DNA from: Alphaproteobacteria bacterium
Lineage (GTDB): Bacteria; Pseudomonadota; Alphaproteobacteria; Rickettsiales; SXRF01
Length of the DNA: 64,000 nt
Assembly (NCBI GenBank): GCA_025362975.1
Contig: JANYES010000004.1
Location: 142,390-206,389 of the forward strand
Direction: 5' to 3'
In this document: positions 26,686-35,349 of the stretch, one piece after another
How the letters are laid out: every line of letters begins with the position of its first letter
How positions within the stretch are numbered: position 1 is the stretch's first letter
Notes under the pieces: model-generated
The model's database searches: none
What the model saw: the letters and a program-made list of their open reading frames with translations, nothing else
Told to the model about the DNA's origin: nothing
Made by a program: the position numbers and the translations under genes

Positions 26686-27225
26686 ATGGCCGCGCCAATT
26701 AAACACTATACGATAGAAGACCTGGAGGCGAATTATAACGACATTCACGCACTCTATGATCTTGCCGAAGAACTCGTCAACACCATCGAAAGCGATTTCG
26801 TTTCCGACCCGGAAATGCAACTAGAAATCGTCGAACCACTGATTAACGAAATCGGCGATGCGGTTGATTTACTCACCCACGAATTTATCCTGATCGCTGA
26901 AAGCAAGAAGAACAAAACTTCGAGCAAAGCCAGCAAAGCACAGGTCGAAAGCGGCCTTCGCAAAATCTTCAACGCGATCAACGATTACCAGAACCGCGTT
27001 CGCGACGTCAGCAAAAAGGCGCATGGCGCCATCATGAACATCGCCGATCCCATCGTGCACAAAATTCAGCGTCATGTGGAACATGTCGTCGTCATCTTCC
27101 TTGAATTCATGTCGATCTCTTTGCAGAGCATCATGAATAAAGCCGAGCTGGAACAGCTGAAATCACGCGACTCACGTGTCGCGCTGATGATGCACCAGTA
27201 CGCGCTTTCACAGCACCAAGGCTGA
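26686..27225 (+). CDS. Hypothetical helical protein, 179 aa
   Basis: The product is almost entirely alpha-helical, with long acidic amphipathic stretches (DLAEELVNTIESDFVSDPE; EIVEPLINEIGDAVDLLTHE) and a hydrophobic segment near residues 130-152 (HVVVIFLEFMSISLQSIM) that could be a membrane helix or a helix-bundle core. An AAAGAG site precedes the ATG. It lies downstream of the PHO-box-like site and downstream of the IS. It is not PhoU by any motif I can see. No close family is recognised. Confidence 0.75.
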   Translation: MAAPIKHYTIEDLEANYNDIHALYDLAEELVNTIESDFVSDPEMQLEIVEPLINEIGDAVDLLTHEFILIAESKKNKTSSKASKAQVESGLRKIFNAINDYQNRVRDVSKKAHGAIMNIADPIVHKIQRHVEHVVVIFLEFMSISLQSIMNKAELEQLKSRDSRVALMMHQYALSQHQG

Positions 27226-27246
27226 TTTTCCGTTTTTTGAATCGTT

Positions 27247-27921
27247 CTAATTAGCTTGTGCTTTTGGCGCGGCCTTTTTCTGTAATATCGGTCCGATATC
27301 CGGCACCACAAGCCTTGGCACAGGCGCGGTGATCGCCTTTGAATCATCGGTTTTAGGCGCTGTTTGCTTGGGCACGCGGGTTGTGTCCTTGTTGATGACA
27401 AGCGCGTTTTTCTGGAAGAGCGGGTTGTCTATCTGGTCGCCCGCGTTGATTGAGAGTTTCTGAGCAATGCCGCCCTGCAGGAACAAGAAGGCGAGTATGG
27501 GCTTTTCCGAGGCGATATCCTGCTCCAGCTCGTTGAGCTTGATATTATGCACCACTTGGTTGATATGCCCATCCGGCTCGATCAGCAGGATGTCCAGCGG
27601 CGCGAACTCAGTCGTGCGCTTGATGGGCATGGTGTAGGCTTCCTTGAAGATCATCATGATCCCGGCGTTTTCGGCCGGAGCGGACAGGTTGAACCAGCCC
27701 GTCTGGCCACCCCGGATATTGGGGTTATAGACGTTCCCGGCTTCACGCACTTCCACATCAAATTTTACGACGGGATTTTCTGGCGGTGCCCACGGTAGCG
27801 CCGCTGGCGGTTTGGCGCGCAGAATGTTCATATCGGTGCGCTGATAGAGGAAGCCGCGCTGCGTGTCGGCATACACGATACACGGCAGGCACAACAGCAG
27901 CAAAAACAGCAGGGCCCGCAT
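27247..27921 (-). CDS. Secreted DUF192-like protein, extended form
   Basis: This 224-aa protein has a signal peptide (residues 1-18, cleavage after VYA). The central 110 residues follow the DUF192 pattern seen in its neighbour: NAGIMMIFKEAYTMPIKRTTEFAPLDILLIEPDGHI aligns with the 'GMLF.fd......W.k.t...lDmlFld..G.I' block, and FLQGGIAQKLSINAGDQI with the closing strand. A Pro/Lys-rich tail of about 45 residues follows. It lies 3 bp downstream of a canonical DUF192 gene and is probably a diverged duplicate. DUF192 proteins are periplasmic or exported and of unknown function. Confidence 0.7.
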   Translation of the reverse strand: MRALLFLLLLCLPCIVYADTQRGFLYQRTDMNILRAKPPAALPWAPPENPVVKFDVEVREAGNVYNPNIRGGQTGWFNLSAPAENAGIMMIFKEAYTMPIKRTTEFAPLDILLIEPDGHINQVVHNIKLNELEQDIASEKPILAFLFLQGGIAQKLSINAGDQIDNPLFQKNALVINKDTTRVPKQTAPKTDDSKAITAPVPRLVVPDIGPILQKKAAPKAQAN

Positions 27922-27924
27922 GCG

Positions 27925-28374
27925 TTACTTGAACGCGGGGTAGATCACATGGTCATCAACTTTGATGCCGAGCTTTTCGGTTGTGCCACCGGTAAGTTCC
28001 AGCACCGCGCGCGAGTCCCGCTTGGCGGAGATGATGTCAGTGGATTCCGGGGTGGTTTTCTGGGCGATATGGATGATTTTGCCGTGGCTGTCGAGGAAGA
28101 GCATGTCGAGCGAGATCTGGGTGTCTTTCATCCACATCTGGGCGTAGTTGTCTTCATCAAAGACGAACAGCATGCCGGTGTTTTCGGGCATCGAGCTGCG
28201 GTGTTTCAGGCCCTCTTCGCGCTGCGGCTGTTCATCGGCGACTTCAACGGTAAAGGGGAGTTTTGTGTGCGCGGCGGTTTCGATGGTCAGCTTGTCTTTT
28301 TTAAAGACAGGCGCGCCTTCAGCAAAGGCTGGAAGGGCAAAAAATAACGAAACAACAGCAGAAAACTTACGCAT
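27925..28374 (-). CDS. DUF192 family exported protein
   Basis: The 149-aa protein has a signal peptide (cleavage around AFA, residue 18) and a full DUF192 domain: EEGLKHRSSMPENTGMLFVFDEDNYAQMWMKDTQISLDMLF, then G(K)IIHIAQKTTPEST and the ending strand LELTGGTTEKLGIKVDDHV. The fold is a small beta-barrel, and the biochemical role is not established. It is the first gene of a two-gene unit with the extended DUF192-like protein downstream. Confidence 0.92.
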   Translation of the reverse strand: MRKFSAVVSLFFALPAFAEGAPVFKKDKLTIETAAHTKLPFTVEVADEQPQREEGLKHRSSMPENTGMLFVFDEDNYAQMWMKDTQISLDMLFLDSHGKIIHIAQKTTPESTDIISAKRDSRAVLELTGGTTEKLGIKVDDHVIYPAFK

Positions 28375-28467
28375 TTAACACTCCTATCCTGTTCAAATTT
28401 AGTAAAATTTCAACGATGTTATGAGATTATGGTGGTCTAGTACAGCGATTTTATATATAATAATCAT

Positions 28468-29613
28468 ATGCCAGGTGTAAGATTTTTTAGCGGTGGACGA
28501 AACGATGCGGGCAAGAAGAGCATTGCCCAGGAAATCGTGCGCATGGAAGTGATGAAAAAAGGGAAGCTCGACTCGCAGGAGCGCTTCAAATTCATCATGA
28601 AGAAAAAGCTCGAAGAGAGCCGCAAAAAAGTCGAACAATCAAAACCCGGCAATCGCCCTATGTCCGAACGGGCGCAGAAAGCGCTGAAGGACATGGCTGC
28701 GAAAAAAGCCGCCAAAGAAGAAAAAGCCATGCGCCGCATGGTCATCGTTCAGCCGAAAACATTTAGCAACGGCCGACTGACCAAAAAGGGCGATATTTAC
28801 GATATCGCGGGCAACAAGGTTGGTAAGGTAAACACCGGCGACGGGCGCATGAACACGTATCTCGGCACGTTCCTTGGTAATTATAAACCGAAATCACACC
28901 GCACGACTGCCATCATTCAAGGCGCCATCGACCAGCATAGCCCGTATTTCATCAACATGCGTAAAATGCAGGCGTTGCAGAACGCCGGTATCGATCCGCG
29001 CACGGGACAACCGCTGAATCAGGACACGATCAACGTGCACGGGGTCCGCTCCGGCGGCGGCACGCTTTACGGCGCAAGCGGCAACGAAGCGAATGGCAGC
29101 GGTTCGGCCTATGCTATGCACGGCGGTTTATACCGCGCGCAAGGCGCCGATCACTTTAAGAAATTACAGGAAATGGAAACCGATATTTACGGCGACGCCG
29201 CCAACGGTATCGGCAGGGGTTCGGCCATCGGCGCCACGGTGCACGGCACGGCTTCGAATAACGTCTGGGGTAACTTCGCGGACAACGCGTGGGGTACTTC
29301 GTTCGATAACGTATTGGGCACGAATAATCAGGACGTCTGGGGTCAGGCGACGGGTAATCCGTATGGCAGCTTCGGCAAATCCGTGCAGTTCTTCGGGACA
29401 GGTAACGGCACCAACCATATCAAAGCGCTGATCAACAGGCTGTCGCAGTTGTTCGGCCTCAATACCAAAGCGGGCCGCCAGCGCGTCAATGCAGCAAGGA
29501 CTACGGCTGGGCCGCGTCCGGGCAGCGGCGGGCCGCGTCCTTCGTCGGGTCCGCGTCCATCGGCAGGTCCGCGCCCGTCGGCTGGGCCTCGTCCTACGGC
29601 AGGTCGCCGGTAA
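28468..29613 (+). CDS. Hypothetical protein with octapeptide repeats and GPRPSA tail
   Basis: I do not recognise this 381-aa protein. Residues 1-90 are very basic, helical and Met/Lys-rich, without a signal peptide. A small middle domain (about 92-185) carries beta-rich text such as GDIYDIAGNKVGKVNTGDG and an IDPRTGQPLNQDT segment. Residues 190-303 are Gly/Asn-rich; from 256 to 303 a glycine recurs every 8 residues in six consecutive octads of the type x-N-V-W-G-x-x-x. Residues 348-378 are five GPRPSA-type hexapeptides or near variants. The design resembles a structural or surface/filament protein that binds acidic polymers through its ends, but that is inference. It is divergent from the DUF192 pair. 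Confidence 0.75.
   Translation: MPGVRFFSGGRNDAGKKSIAQEIVRMEVMKKGKLDSQERFKFIMKKKLEESRKKVEQSKPGNRPMSERAQKALKDMAAKKAAKEEKAMRRMVIVQPKTFSNGRLTKKGDIYDIAGNKVGKVNTGDGRMNTYLGTFLGNYKPKSHRTTAIIQGAIDQHSPYFINMRKMQALQNAGIDPRTGQPLNQDTINVHGVRSGGGTLYGASGNEANGSGSAYAMHGGLYRAQGADHFKKLQEMETDIYGDAANGIGRGSAIGATVHGTASNNVWGNFADNAWGTSFDNVLGTNNQDVWGQATGNPYGSFGKSVQFFGTGNGTNHIKALINRLSQLFGLNTKAGRQRVNAARTTAGPRPGSGGPRPSSGPRPSAGPRPSAGPRPTAGRR
29233..29376 (+). repeat. Six in-frame 24-bp octapeptide repeats
   Basis: Within the 28468 gene, glycines at residues 260, 268, 276, 284, 292 and 300 are exactly 8 apart. Most units follow [DNQ]-[ND]-[VA]-[WL]-G-x-x-x. DNA similarity between units is partial, so this is an old, protein-constrained repeat. 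Confidence 0.85.
29509..29601 (+). repeat. GPRPSA hexapeptide tail repeats
   Basis: About five 18-bp units encode GPRP followed by SA, SS, TA or GSG, immediately before the C-terminal GRR of the 28468 protein. The DNA units are nearly identical and could vary by slippage. Confidence 0.8.
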
Positions 29614-29630
29614 TTATCAAATAATTGGAA

Positions 29631-30290
29631 TTAGGCAGCGTGTGCTTTGCGGCGGCGGCTTGCAACGTATGCGCCCATGCCGATAACAGCGGCGAACATC
29701 GGCAGCGCGCCCGGAAGCGGTGCGTTCGACAGGCCGATGCGGATGTTATCGAATTCATAAGCAACGCCGCTGCTGGAAGCGACGGCGCGGGTGAAGAATT
29801 CGGTTGAGATGAAGTTCACGAACTGGGTGCCGTGAGAGGATTGGTTGCCAGCGATCAACGAGGCGGCATTGATGATCTGCTGGCCGTTGAAGGTGCCGAT
29901 TTCAGTGGCGCCGTTATAGAAAGTCAGCGTGTTGTAGGAATCGACGGAACCCCATTGCATTGCGAAGTAATTAGTCGGCTGGGCGAAGGTGAAGGTTGCA
30001 AGGCCATTGGTGCCGATGCCGACGTATTTGCTGGTGTCGAGGTATGGAGTAGCGGCATTGCCGCTCGTGCCCTGATAGATCTGGGCAGCGTTGCTGAGGA
30101 TTAGCGAGCTGGTAATGCCGGTCAGGCCATACGTGCCGTTGCTGCTGCCGAGAGCGAGCTCGTCGAAGGTTTCAAGGCCGCTGCCGACGAGGGCGTCACC
30201 GATGTAGAATTCCATGACGCTGGCGCACGCCGGGGCGGCGAAGCTGATGACGGCAAGTGCGGCGAGAGCAGATGATTTGAGCATAGACAT
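29631..30290 (-). CDS. Secreted protein with VPLPA-type (PEP-CTERM-like) sorting signal
   Basis: The start ATG at 30290 has an AAAAGGG site; the frame is open 10 codons further. The 219-aa product has a signal peptide (cleavage after ACA), a mature Ser/Thr/Asn/Gly-rich beta domain of about 165 residues (with LETFDELALGSS and FAMQWGSVDSYNTLTFYNG as in other PEP-CTERM proteins), and the C-terminal tripartite signal: APLPGALPMF motif, hydrophobic helix, RRRK cluster. Such proteins are cleaved and exported by an exosortase, often in organisms that make exopolysaccharide. No exosortase gene is in the window. Confidence 0.85.
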   Translation of the reverse strand: MSMLKSSALAALAVISFAAPACASVMEFYIGDALVGSGLETFDELALGSSNGTYGLTGITSSLILSNAAQIYQGTSGNAATPYLDTSKYVGIGTNGLATFTFAQPTNYFAMQWGSVDSYNTLTFYNGATEIGTFNGQQIINAASLIAGNQSSHGTQFVNFISTEFFTRAVASSSGVAYEFDNIRIGLSNAPLPGALPMFAAVIGMGAYVASRRRKAHAA

Positions 30291-30343
30291 ACAGAACCCT
30301 TTTGTGCGGTTTTTCTGCATGATTATTAATCTATATCGCTATG

Positions 30344-30673
30344 CTATTGAATTAGATCACTAGGATTATTGATGAGGTACAGCATATGCCCGGTGAAATA
30401 GGCAATCAGGCCAGAGATCATGGTGATCGCGAGATAGAAACGGCGCTCCCTGAGGGTGATGGTGCCGTTAGGTTCATAGCCGAAAAAGGCGTAGCGGCCA
30501 GTGAAGCTGAGCGCCATCAGGATAATGGCGGTTAAAAGCCAGAAAGCCGGGAGGTGTTTATTCCGGGCGAGGGGATTGTCGTTGATGCGCGAGAAGCAGG
30601 CAAACAGGCAGCCAAGGAAAATCAGGAACGATGGCAGGAACAGCAACGCCCAGAAGAGGGGTTTTTCGGTCAT
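30344..30673 (-). CDS. Small integral membrane protein downstream of trpE
   Basis: The 109-aa protein has three hydrophobic helices (about residues 8-27, 44-62 and 80-100) with a polar loop GYEPNGTITLRERR between the last two. Its ATG overlaps the trpE stop (ATGA), so it is translationally coupled to trpE. No family is recognised. A link to tryptophan synthesis is not implied beyond operon position. Confidence 0.75.
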   Translation of the reverse strand: MTEKPLFWALLFLPSFLIFLGCLFACFSRINDNPLARNKHLPAFWLLTAIILMALSFTGRYAFFGYEPNGTITLRERRFYLAITMISGLIAYFTGHMLYLINNPSDLIQ

Positions 30674-32187
30674 GCGAATTTAATGGCTTCCTCGGCGGCG
30701 CGCATGACGGCGCGGGCTTTGTTGAGTGCTTCCTGATATTCGTCTTCGATCACGCTTTGGGCCACGATTCCACCGCCTGCTTGCACGTGCAGCATATTGT
30801 CTTTCACCAGCGCGGTGCGTAGCGTAATGCAATTGTCCATATTGCCATCGCTGGAGAAATAGCCGATGCAGCCCGCGTAGAAGCTGCGGCGGTTGGTTTC
30901 CAGCTCGTCGATGATTTCCATCGCGCGAATTTTAGGGGCGCCGCTGACGGTGCCTGCCGGGAAACCGGCGATCAGCGCCGAGAGCGCGTCGAAACGCTTG
31001 TCGAGCTGGCCGATGACGTTGGAAACGATATGCATAACGTGCGAGTAATTTTCGATGGTCATCCGCTGGGTTGTTTTGACGGTGCCTATTTCGGCGACGC
31101 GGCTGACATCGTTACGGCCTAAATCAAGCAGCATAAGATGCTCAGAGACTTCCTTCGGATCGGCGAGTAAATCGGCGGCGAGCATGCGGTCTTCTTCGGG
31201 GTCGCGGCCGCGTTTTCGAGTCCCGGCGATAGGGCGGATGGTAACTTCGCCGTTGCGCAGGCGCACGAGGATTTCAGGGCTGGAACCGACGAGGGTGAAG
31301 CTGCCGAAGCTTAAATAAAACAGGAACGGCGAAGGGTTCACCTGACGGAGCGAACGGTAGAGCGAAAACGCGGGCAGGGTGAAGGGCGCGGAAAAACGCT
31401 GCGACAATACGACCTGGAAAATGTCGCCCGCATTCATGTACTCTTTGGCTTTTTCAATCATGGCACCGAAACGCTCGCGCGTGGTGTTGGACTTAAAATC
31501 GGCGATTTTAACGGCTTTATGCTGCGCGGATTGCGGCGCTGGCACGGGCTGGGCGAGCTTATCGAGCACGACCTGAATGCGCTTTATGGCTGCGTCGTAA
31601 GCGCGTGCGGCGTCGGTGCGCTTGGCATCGGCCCAGATGACGGTGACGATGAAAATTTTGTCGCTCACCGAATCGAAGATAACCATGACTTTTGGGCGAA
31701 TAAAGCAGCTATCCGGGATGCCGATGGTGTCGGGCTTGGTGTCGGGCAGCTTTTCCATGAGCTTCACCATGTCATAGCCCATGTAACCTACGAGGCCGGA
31801 GGCCATCGGCGGCAGGCCCGGCGGGATGTCGATCTTGGACTCTTCATAAAGCTTGCGCAAGCTCGTCATGCTGTCTTCTTCACACGGAACAAATTTGGCG
31901 TCATCCATTACTTCATCGTGGCAGATTTCGGCTATGTTGCCTTTGCAGCGCCAGATGACATCCGGGCGAAGGCCGATGACGGAATAACGGCCGCGGATTT
32001 CGCCTTTTTCAACTGATTCAAGCAGGAAGCACGGCGATTTATCGTCTTTCAGGCGCAGCATGGCGGACACGGGCGTGTCGAGATCGCCGGGGCAGGTGGT
32101 CCAGATTATTTGTGAAATACCGTGGCCAAAGTGCTGGTTGAAGTCTTCCTGACTGGGAAAAATATCCGGGTTTGGCGTGGGCAACAT
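30670..32187 (-). CDS. trpE: Anthranilate synthase component I
   Basis: This 505-aa cytosolic enzyme converts chorismate to anthranilate with TrpG, the first step of tryptophan synthesis. N-terminal feedback-binding features (FLLESVEKGEIRGRYSVIG, with the L-L-E-S motif) are present. The chorismate-binding domain contains PSPFLFYL, the SPEILVRL segment, IRPIAGTRKRG, DLGRNDVSRV, FPAGTVSGAPKIRAMEII and the closing QAGGGIVAQSVIEDEY. The start overlaps the ppiD stop (TAATG). trpG does not follow; a small membrane gene takes that place. Confidence 0.96.
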   Translation of the reverse strand: MLPTPNPDIFPSQEDFNQHFGHGISQIIWTTCPGDLDTPVSAMLRLKDDKSPCFLLESVEKGEIRGRYSVIGLRPDVIWRCKGNIAEICHDEVMDDAKFVPCEEDSMTSLRKLYEESKIDIPPGLPPMASGLVGYMGYDMVKLMEKLPDTKPDTIGIPDSCFIRPKVMVIFDSVSDKIFIVTVIWADAKRTDAARAYDAAIKRIQVVLDKLAQPVPAPQSAQHKAVKIADFKSNTTRERFGAMIEKAKEYMNAGDIFQVVLSQRFSAPFTLPAFSLYRSLRQVNPSPFLFYLSFGSFTLVGSSPEILVRLRNGEVTIRPIAGTRKRGRDPEEDRMLAADLLADPKEVSEHLMLLDLGRNDVSRVAEIGTVKTTQRMTIENYSHVMHIVSNVIGQLDKRFDALSALIAGFPAGTVSGAPKIRAMEIIDELETNRRSFYAGCIGYFSSDGNMDNCITLRTALVKDNMLHVQAGGGIVAQSVIEDEYQEALNKARAVMRAAEEAIKFA

Positions 32188-34094
32188 TATTTTAATACTG
32201 CCTGCAACGCAGACTCATTAATGGTGACGGGGTATCGCTGCATCAAATATTGAGCATGTTGTTGCAGCAATTCATTCTGGCCGACCAGTTCTAAACCCTT
32301 GTGGATGTCCTTAAGCGTCGCTTCGCTTTTGGTGTCGTTTTCAGGCGTCGGCGCGGGGATGACGGCATCGACCGTGCCGAGCATATAGTCGCCATTTTTG
32401 GCGAGGTAGGCTTCGCTGCCTTCTTGCACTTTGCGTGTGAACACATCGGCCACGAGCTGCGGCGGCAGGGAGAGATCGCCCGCTGCGTGTGTGCTGCGTT
32501 TGATGGTCACAGTTTTCAGTGTTTGCAGATTGTATTTAGCGATGGCATTGGTGCGCTCGGAAGCTTTCGGGAATTTACTGCTCAGTTCCTTGGCCACTTC
32601 GCCTAAGTGTTTTTCGCGCTCTTCCTTCTGCCAGCCGCTGGCGGCGAGGCCGCGCACTTCGTCGAGCGTACGCAGTCGTTCAGCCGTGGTTTTATCGACG
32701 TGTACGATGTAGTAGACGCCATTTTTGGATGTGGTCATCTGCGAGTCAATACCATCGTCGGTTTTGAAGGCGACGTCTATGAACTTATCGAGGTCTGGCA
32801 GTTCGGCGGATTTGGTGGCGTCCGGCGTTTTGCCTTCGTGGTCGATAGGGCCGACGGTCGCGAGTTTCAGGTTGAATTCCTTCGCGGCTTCGGTGAGCGT
32901 GCTGCCACCGGCGAGCTGGTCCTGAAATTTATTGGCAAGCTTGTTAACCGCGTCGTCGGCACCGCGCGAATTCATTTCTTTTTCAAGCTGGGGTTTGACT
33001 TCTTCAAAAGCGGATACGCTTGGCGCATCGATCGACGTCACTTTAAACACGTGCCAGCCGAACGGGCTTTGCATGGGCTGGGTGAATTCGCCGGATTTCA
33101 GCGAGAAAATCCGGTCGGCGGCGGCTTCAAGCACGGTGCCTTTTTCCACCTTGCCGAGCGAAACGGTGGACTTGTTCATAATGTCGGTTTCTTTGGCGAC
33201 CACATCAAAGCTTTTGCCGGATTTCAGCATAACATACGCTTTTTTTGCGTTGTCTTCGGTTGGGTAGAGCAACTGCTCGACGGCGCGGCGCTCGGGATGT
33301 TTGAACTCATCGAGGCGCTGGTTGTAGGCTTCTTTCAGCTCGGTATCGGAAAGCTTGGTTTCTTTGGATGCGTTGGCGGAGCTTAAGGTGACATAGCTCA
33401 CGGTGCGGTATTCAGGCGCAGTAAATTCTCGGGCGTGGATGTCGTAGTATTTTTTGATCTGGGTTTCGTCGGGCATCGGCACGGCGCTGACGACGGACGG
33501 TTTCAGGGCATAGAAGGTGATTGAGCGGCCTTCTTCGCGGGCTTGCAGCAGCGTGCGCGAAGCCATGTCGGGAACCGGGACCACTGCGCTGAGCGTATCG
33601 ATCAGCATAGTAGTAGCCATTTCATGGCGGATGGTTTCGACGTAGTTTTTTTCCGTGGTGCCCATGTTTTTCAAATTGGTTTCAAACTGGGTTTTGTCGA
33701 AATTGCCTTTTTCATCCTGAAACGCCGGGGTGGTACGGATGCGGCGCACGACGTCGGCATCCGACGGCACGAGGCCCATGTCCTCGGCTTCTTTTTTAAG
33801 CAACGCCATATGGATGAGCTGTTGCAGCACATGGTGCGACAGGCCGCGGTCTTTCAGGATTTCCGGGCTAAAATTATCGCCCATGATGCGGCGCAGATTC
33901 TCTGCCTCGCGGCGCATGGCGCGCACGTATTCGTCGCTGGTGATGGCGGTATCGCCAACTTTGGCGATGGTGAGCTTGCCCGTTGGATTGCGCAGCACGT
34001 CGCCTATGCCCCAGATTCCAAAGGTTATTACCAGGAAGGCCAGCAGCAGTTTCGCGAAGAAGCCGGAAGCGGAGGAGCGCAGGGTGTCTAACAT
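32187..34094 (-). CDS. ppiD: PpiD-like peptidyl-prolyl isomerase/periplasmic chaperone
   Basis: The 635-aa protein is anchored by one N-terminal helix (about residues 11-31, LLLAFLVITFGIWGIGDVL) and has a SurA_N-type chaperone domain, a parvulin rotamase domain near 270-360 (YNQRLDEFKHPERRAVEQLLYPT...FGWHVFKV) and a second degenerate one. It helps fold secreted and outer-membrane proteins in the periplasm. ppiD upstream of trpE and divergent from tpiA is the common alphaproteobacterial order. Confidence 0.93.
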   Translation of the reverse strand: MLDTLRSSASGFFAKLLLAFLVITFGIWGIGDVLRNPTGKLTIAKVGDTAITSDEYVRAMRREAENLRRIMGDNFSPEILKDRGLSHHVLQQLIHMALLKKEAEDMGLVPSDADVVRRIRTTPAFQDEKGNFDKTQFETNLKNMGTTEKNYVETIRHEMATTMLIDTLSAVVPVPDMASRTLLQAREEGRSITFYALKPSVVSAVPMPDETQIKKYYDIHAREFTAPEYRTVSYVTLSSANASKETKLSDTELKEAYNQRLDEFKHPERRAVEQLLYPTEDNAKKAYVMLKSGKSFDVVAKETDIMNKSTVSLGKVEKGTVLEAAADRIFSLKSGEFTQPMQSPFGWHVFKVTSIDAPSVSAFEEVKPQLEKEMNSRGADDAVNKLANKFQDQLAGGSTLTEAAKEFNLKLATVGPIDHEGKTPDATKSAELPDLDKFIDVAFKTDDGIDSQMTTSKNGVYYIVHVDKTTAERLRTLDEVRGLAASGWQKEEREKHLGEVAKELSSKFPKASERTNAIAKYNLQTLKTVTIKRSTHAAGDLSLPPQLVADVFTRKVQEGSEAYLAKNGDYMLGTVDAVIPAPTPENDTKSEATLKDIHKGLELVGQNELLQQHAQYLMQRYPVTINESALQAVLK

Positions 34095-34190
34095 TGGGTA
34101 AGTTCTTGATTATGGTGGTTTGGGAAAAAAGGAGATTTACACGACAAAACAAGATTGTAAAAGGGTTTTTGATACGATAGAAACAAACTT

Positions 34191-34934
34191 ATGCAAAAAA
34201 TAGTCATTGGTAACTGGAAAATGCATGGCGATCCGGCCATGGCCCACACGTTGGCCCTGCAAGTGGCGGATGTGGCCGACAAGTGCACAGAAAAAGCCGA
34301 AGTGGTGCTGTGCCCGCCAGCCATCCTTGTACTGCAACTGGCGACATGGCTGGTCGGTTCGGCCGTAAAAACGGGCGGGCAGGATTGTCATATTCAGCCT
34401 GAGGGCGCGTTTACCGGCGATACCAGCGCTGCGATGCTGAAGCAGGTGGGCTGTAAATACGTGCTTGTGGGGCATTCTGAGCGCCGCAAATTCCACCATG
34501 AAACCAACGCCGACGTGCGGAACAAGGCGGCCCGGGCGATTAAAACTGGCCTTATCCCCGTCATTTGCATCGGGGAAACGGAGGAAGAGCGCAACGCCGG
34601 AAAGGCCAAGGACGTGCTGGGCGAACAGATTCGCGAATGCATCCCTGAAGAAGCGATTTCTCATAATTTTATACTTGCATATGAGCCGGTTTGGGCTATT
34701 GGTTCTGGGAAAACGCCGACCGCCGATGACATTCTGCTAATGCATGACTATATAATATCCCTGACCGCCAAGCGCACTGGGCTGGATCTTGAGCAGATAC
34801 ATGTGTTGTATGGCGGGTCGGTCAAAGGCGATAACGCCAGAGAGATTTTGGCGATTGAGGGTGTCGGCGGCGTGCTTGTCGGCGGCGCGTCACTCAAAAG
34901 TGAAGAATTCTGCCGCATTATTCAGGCGGCTTAG
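34191..34934 (+). CDS. tpiA: Triosephosphate isomerase
   Basis: This 247-aa TIM barrel interconverts DHAP and glyceraldehyde-3-P. GNWKMHG carries the substrate-binding Asn and Lys, VGHSERR the catalytic His, AYEPVWAIGSGKTPT the catalytic Glu and lid loop 6, and YGGSVKGDNA and GVLVGGASL the phosphate-binding loops. It is divergent from ppiD and followed 22 bp later by secG. Confidence 0.98.
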   Translation: MQKIVIGNWKMHGDPAMAHTLALQVADVADKCTEKAEVVLCPPAILVLQLATWLVGSAVKTGGQDCHIQPEGAFTGDTSAAMLKQVGCKYVLVGHSERRKFHHETNADVRNKAARAIKTGLIPVICIGETEEERNAGKAKDVLGEQIRECIPEEAISHNFILAYEPVWAIGSGKTPTADDILLMHDYIISLTAKRTGLDLEQIHVLYGGSVKGDNAREILAIEGVGGVLVGGASLKSEEFCRIIQAA

Positions 34935-34956
34935 AGTAACAAAAGGATTAGGTGCT

Positions 34957-35349
34957 ATGGGTTTTTATACGGTTTTGATGGTAATCCACACGATTATCGT
35001 ATTATTCCTTATTATGATGGTGCTGATCCAGCGCACCGACAGTGACGGCATGGGCGGTCTTGGCGGTGGTGGCGGCAACCAGTTCATGACCGGGCGCGCA
35101 ACTGCAAACCTCATGACGCGTACAACGGCGATTTTAGCCGCTGCGTTCATGATCAGTAGCCTTATCCTTGCTGTGTATGGCAGCCGCATGACGGGCGGTT
35201 CGATAATGGATACGGTGGATACCACGGCAGCGCCGGTAACTGACACTCTGACTAAGGAAACAGCGCCGGAACCGAAAGTCGAAACTAAAGCGGATAAACA
35301 TGCTAAACCGGCGGCCAAATCGGGTCCGTCCGTTCCGAAGCCTGAGTAA
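34957..35349 (+). CDS. secG: Protein translocase subunit SecG
   Basis: The 130-aa protein has two transmembrane helices (about 3-22 and 53-72) around the SecG core LIMMVLIQRTDSDGMGGLGGG followed by FMTGRATANLMTRTTAILAAAF. The Lys/Pro/Ala-rich tail of about 50 residues is typical of alphaproteobacterial forms. It is part of SecYEG in the inner membrane. The correct ATG at 34957 follows an AAAGGAT site; the open frame upstream overlaps tpiA and is not native. Its stop overlaps the next start (TAATG). Confidence 0.95.
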   Translation: MGFYTVLMVIHTIIVLFLIMMVLIQRTDSDGMGGLGGGGGNQFMTGRATANLMTRTTAILAAAFMISSLILAVYGSRMTGGSIMDTVDTTAAPVTDTLTKETAPEPKVETKADKHAKPAAKSGPSVPKPE

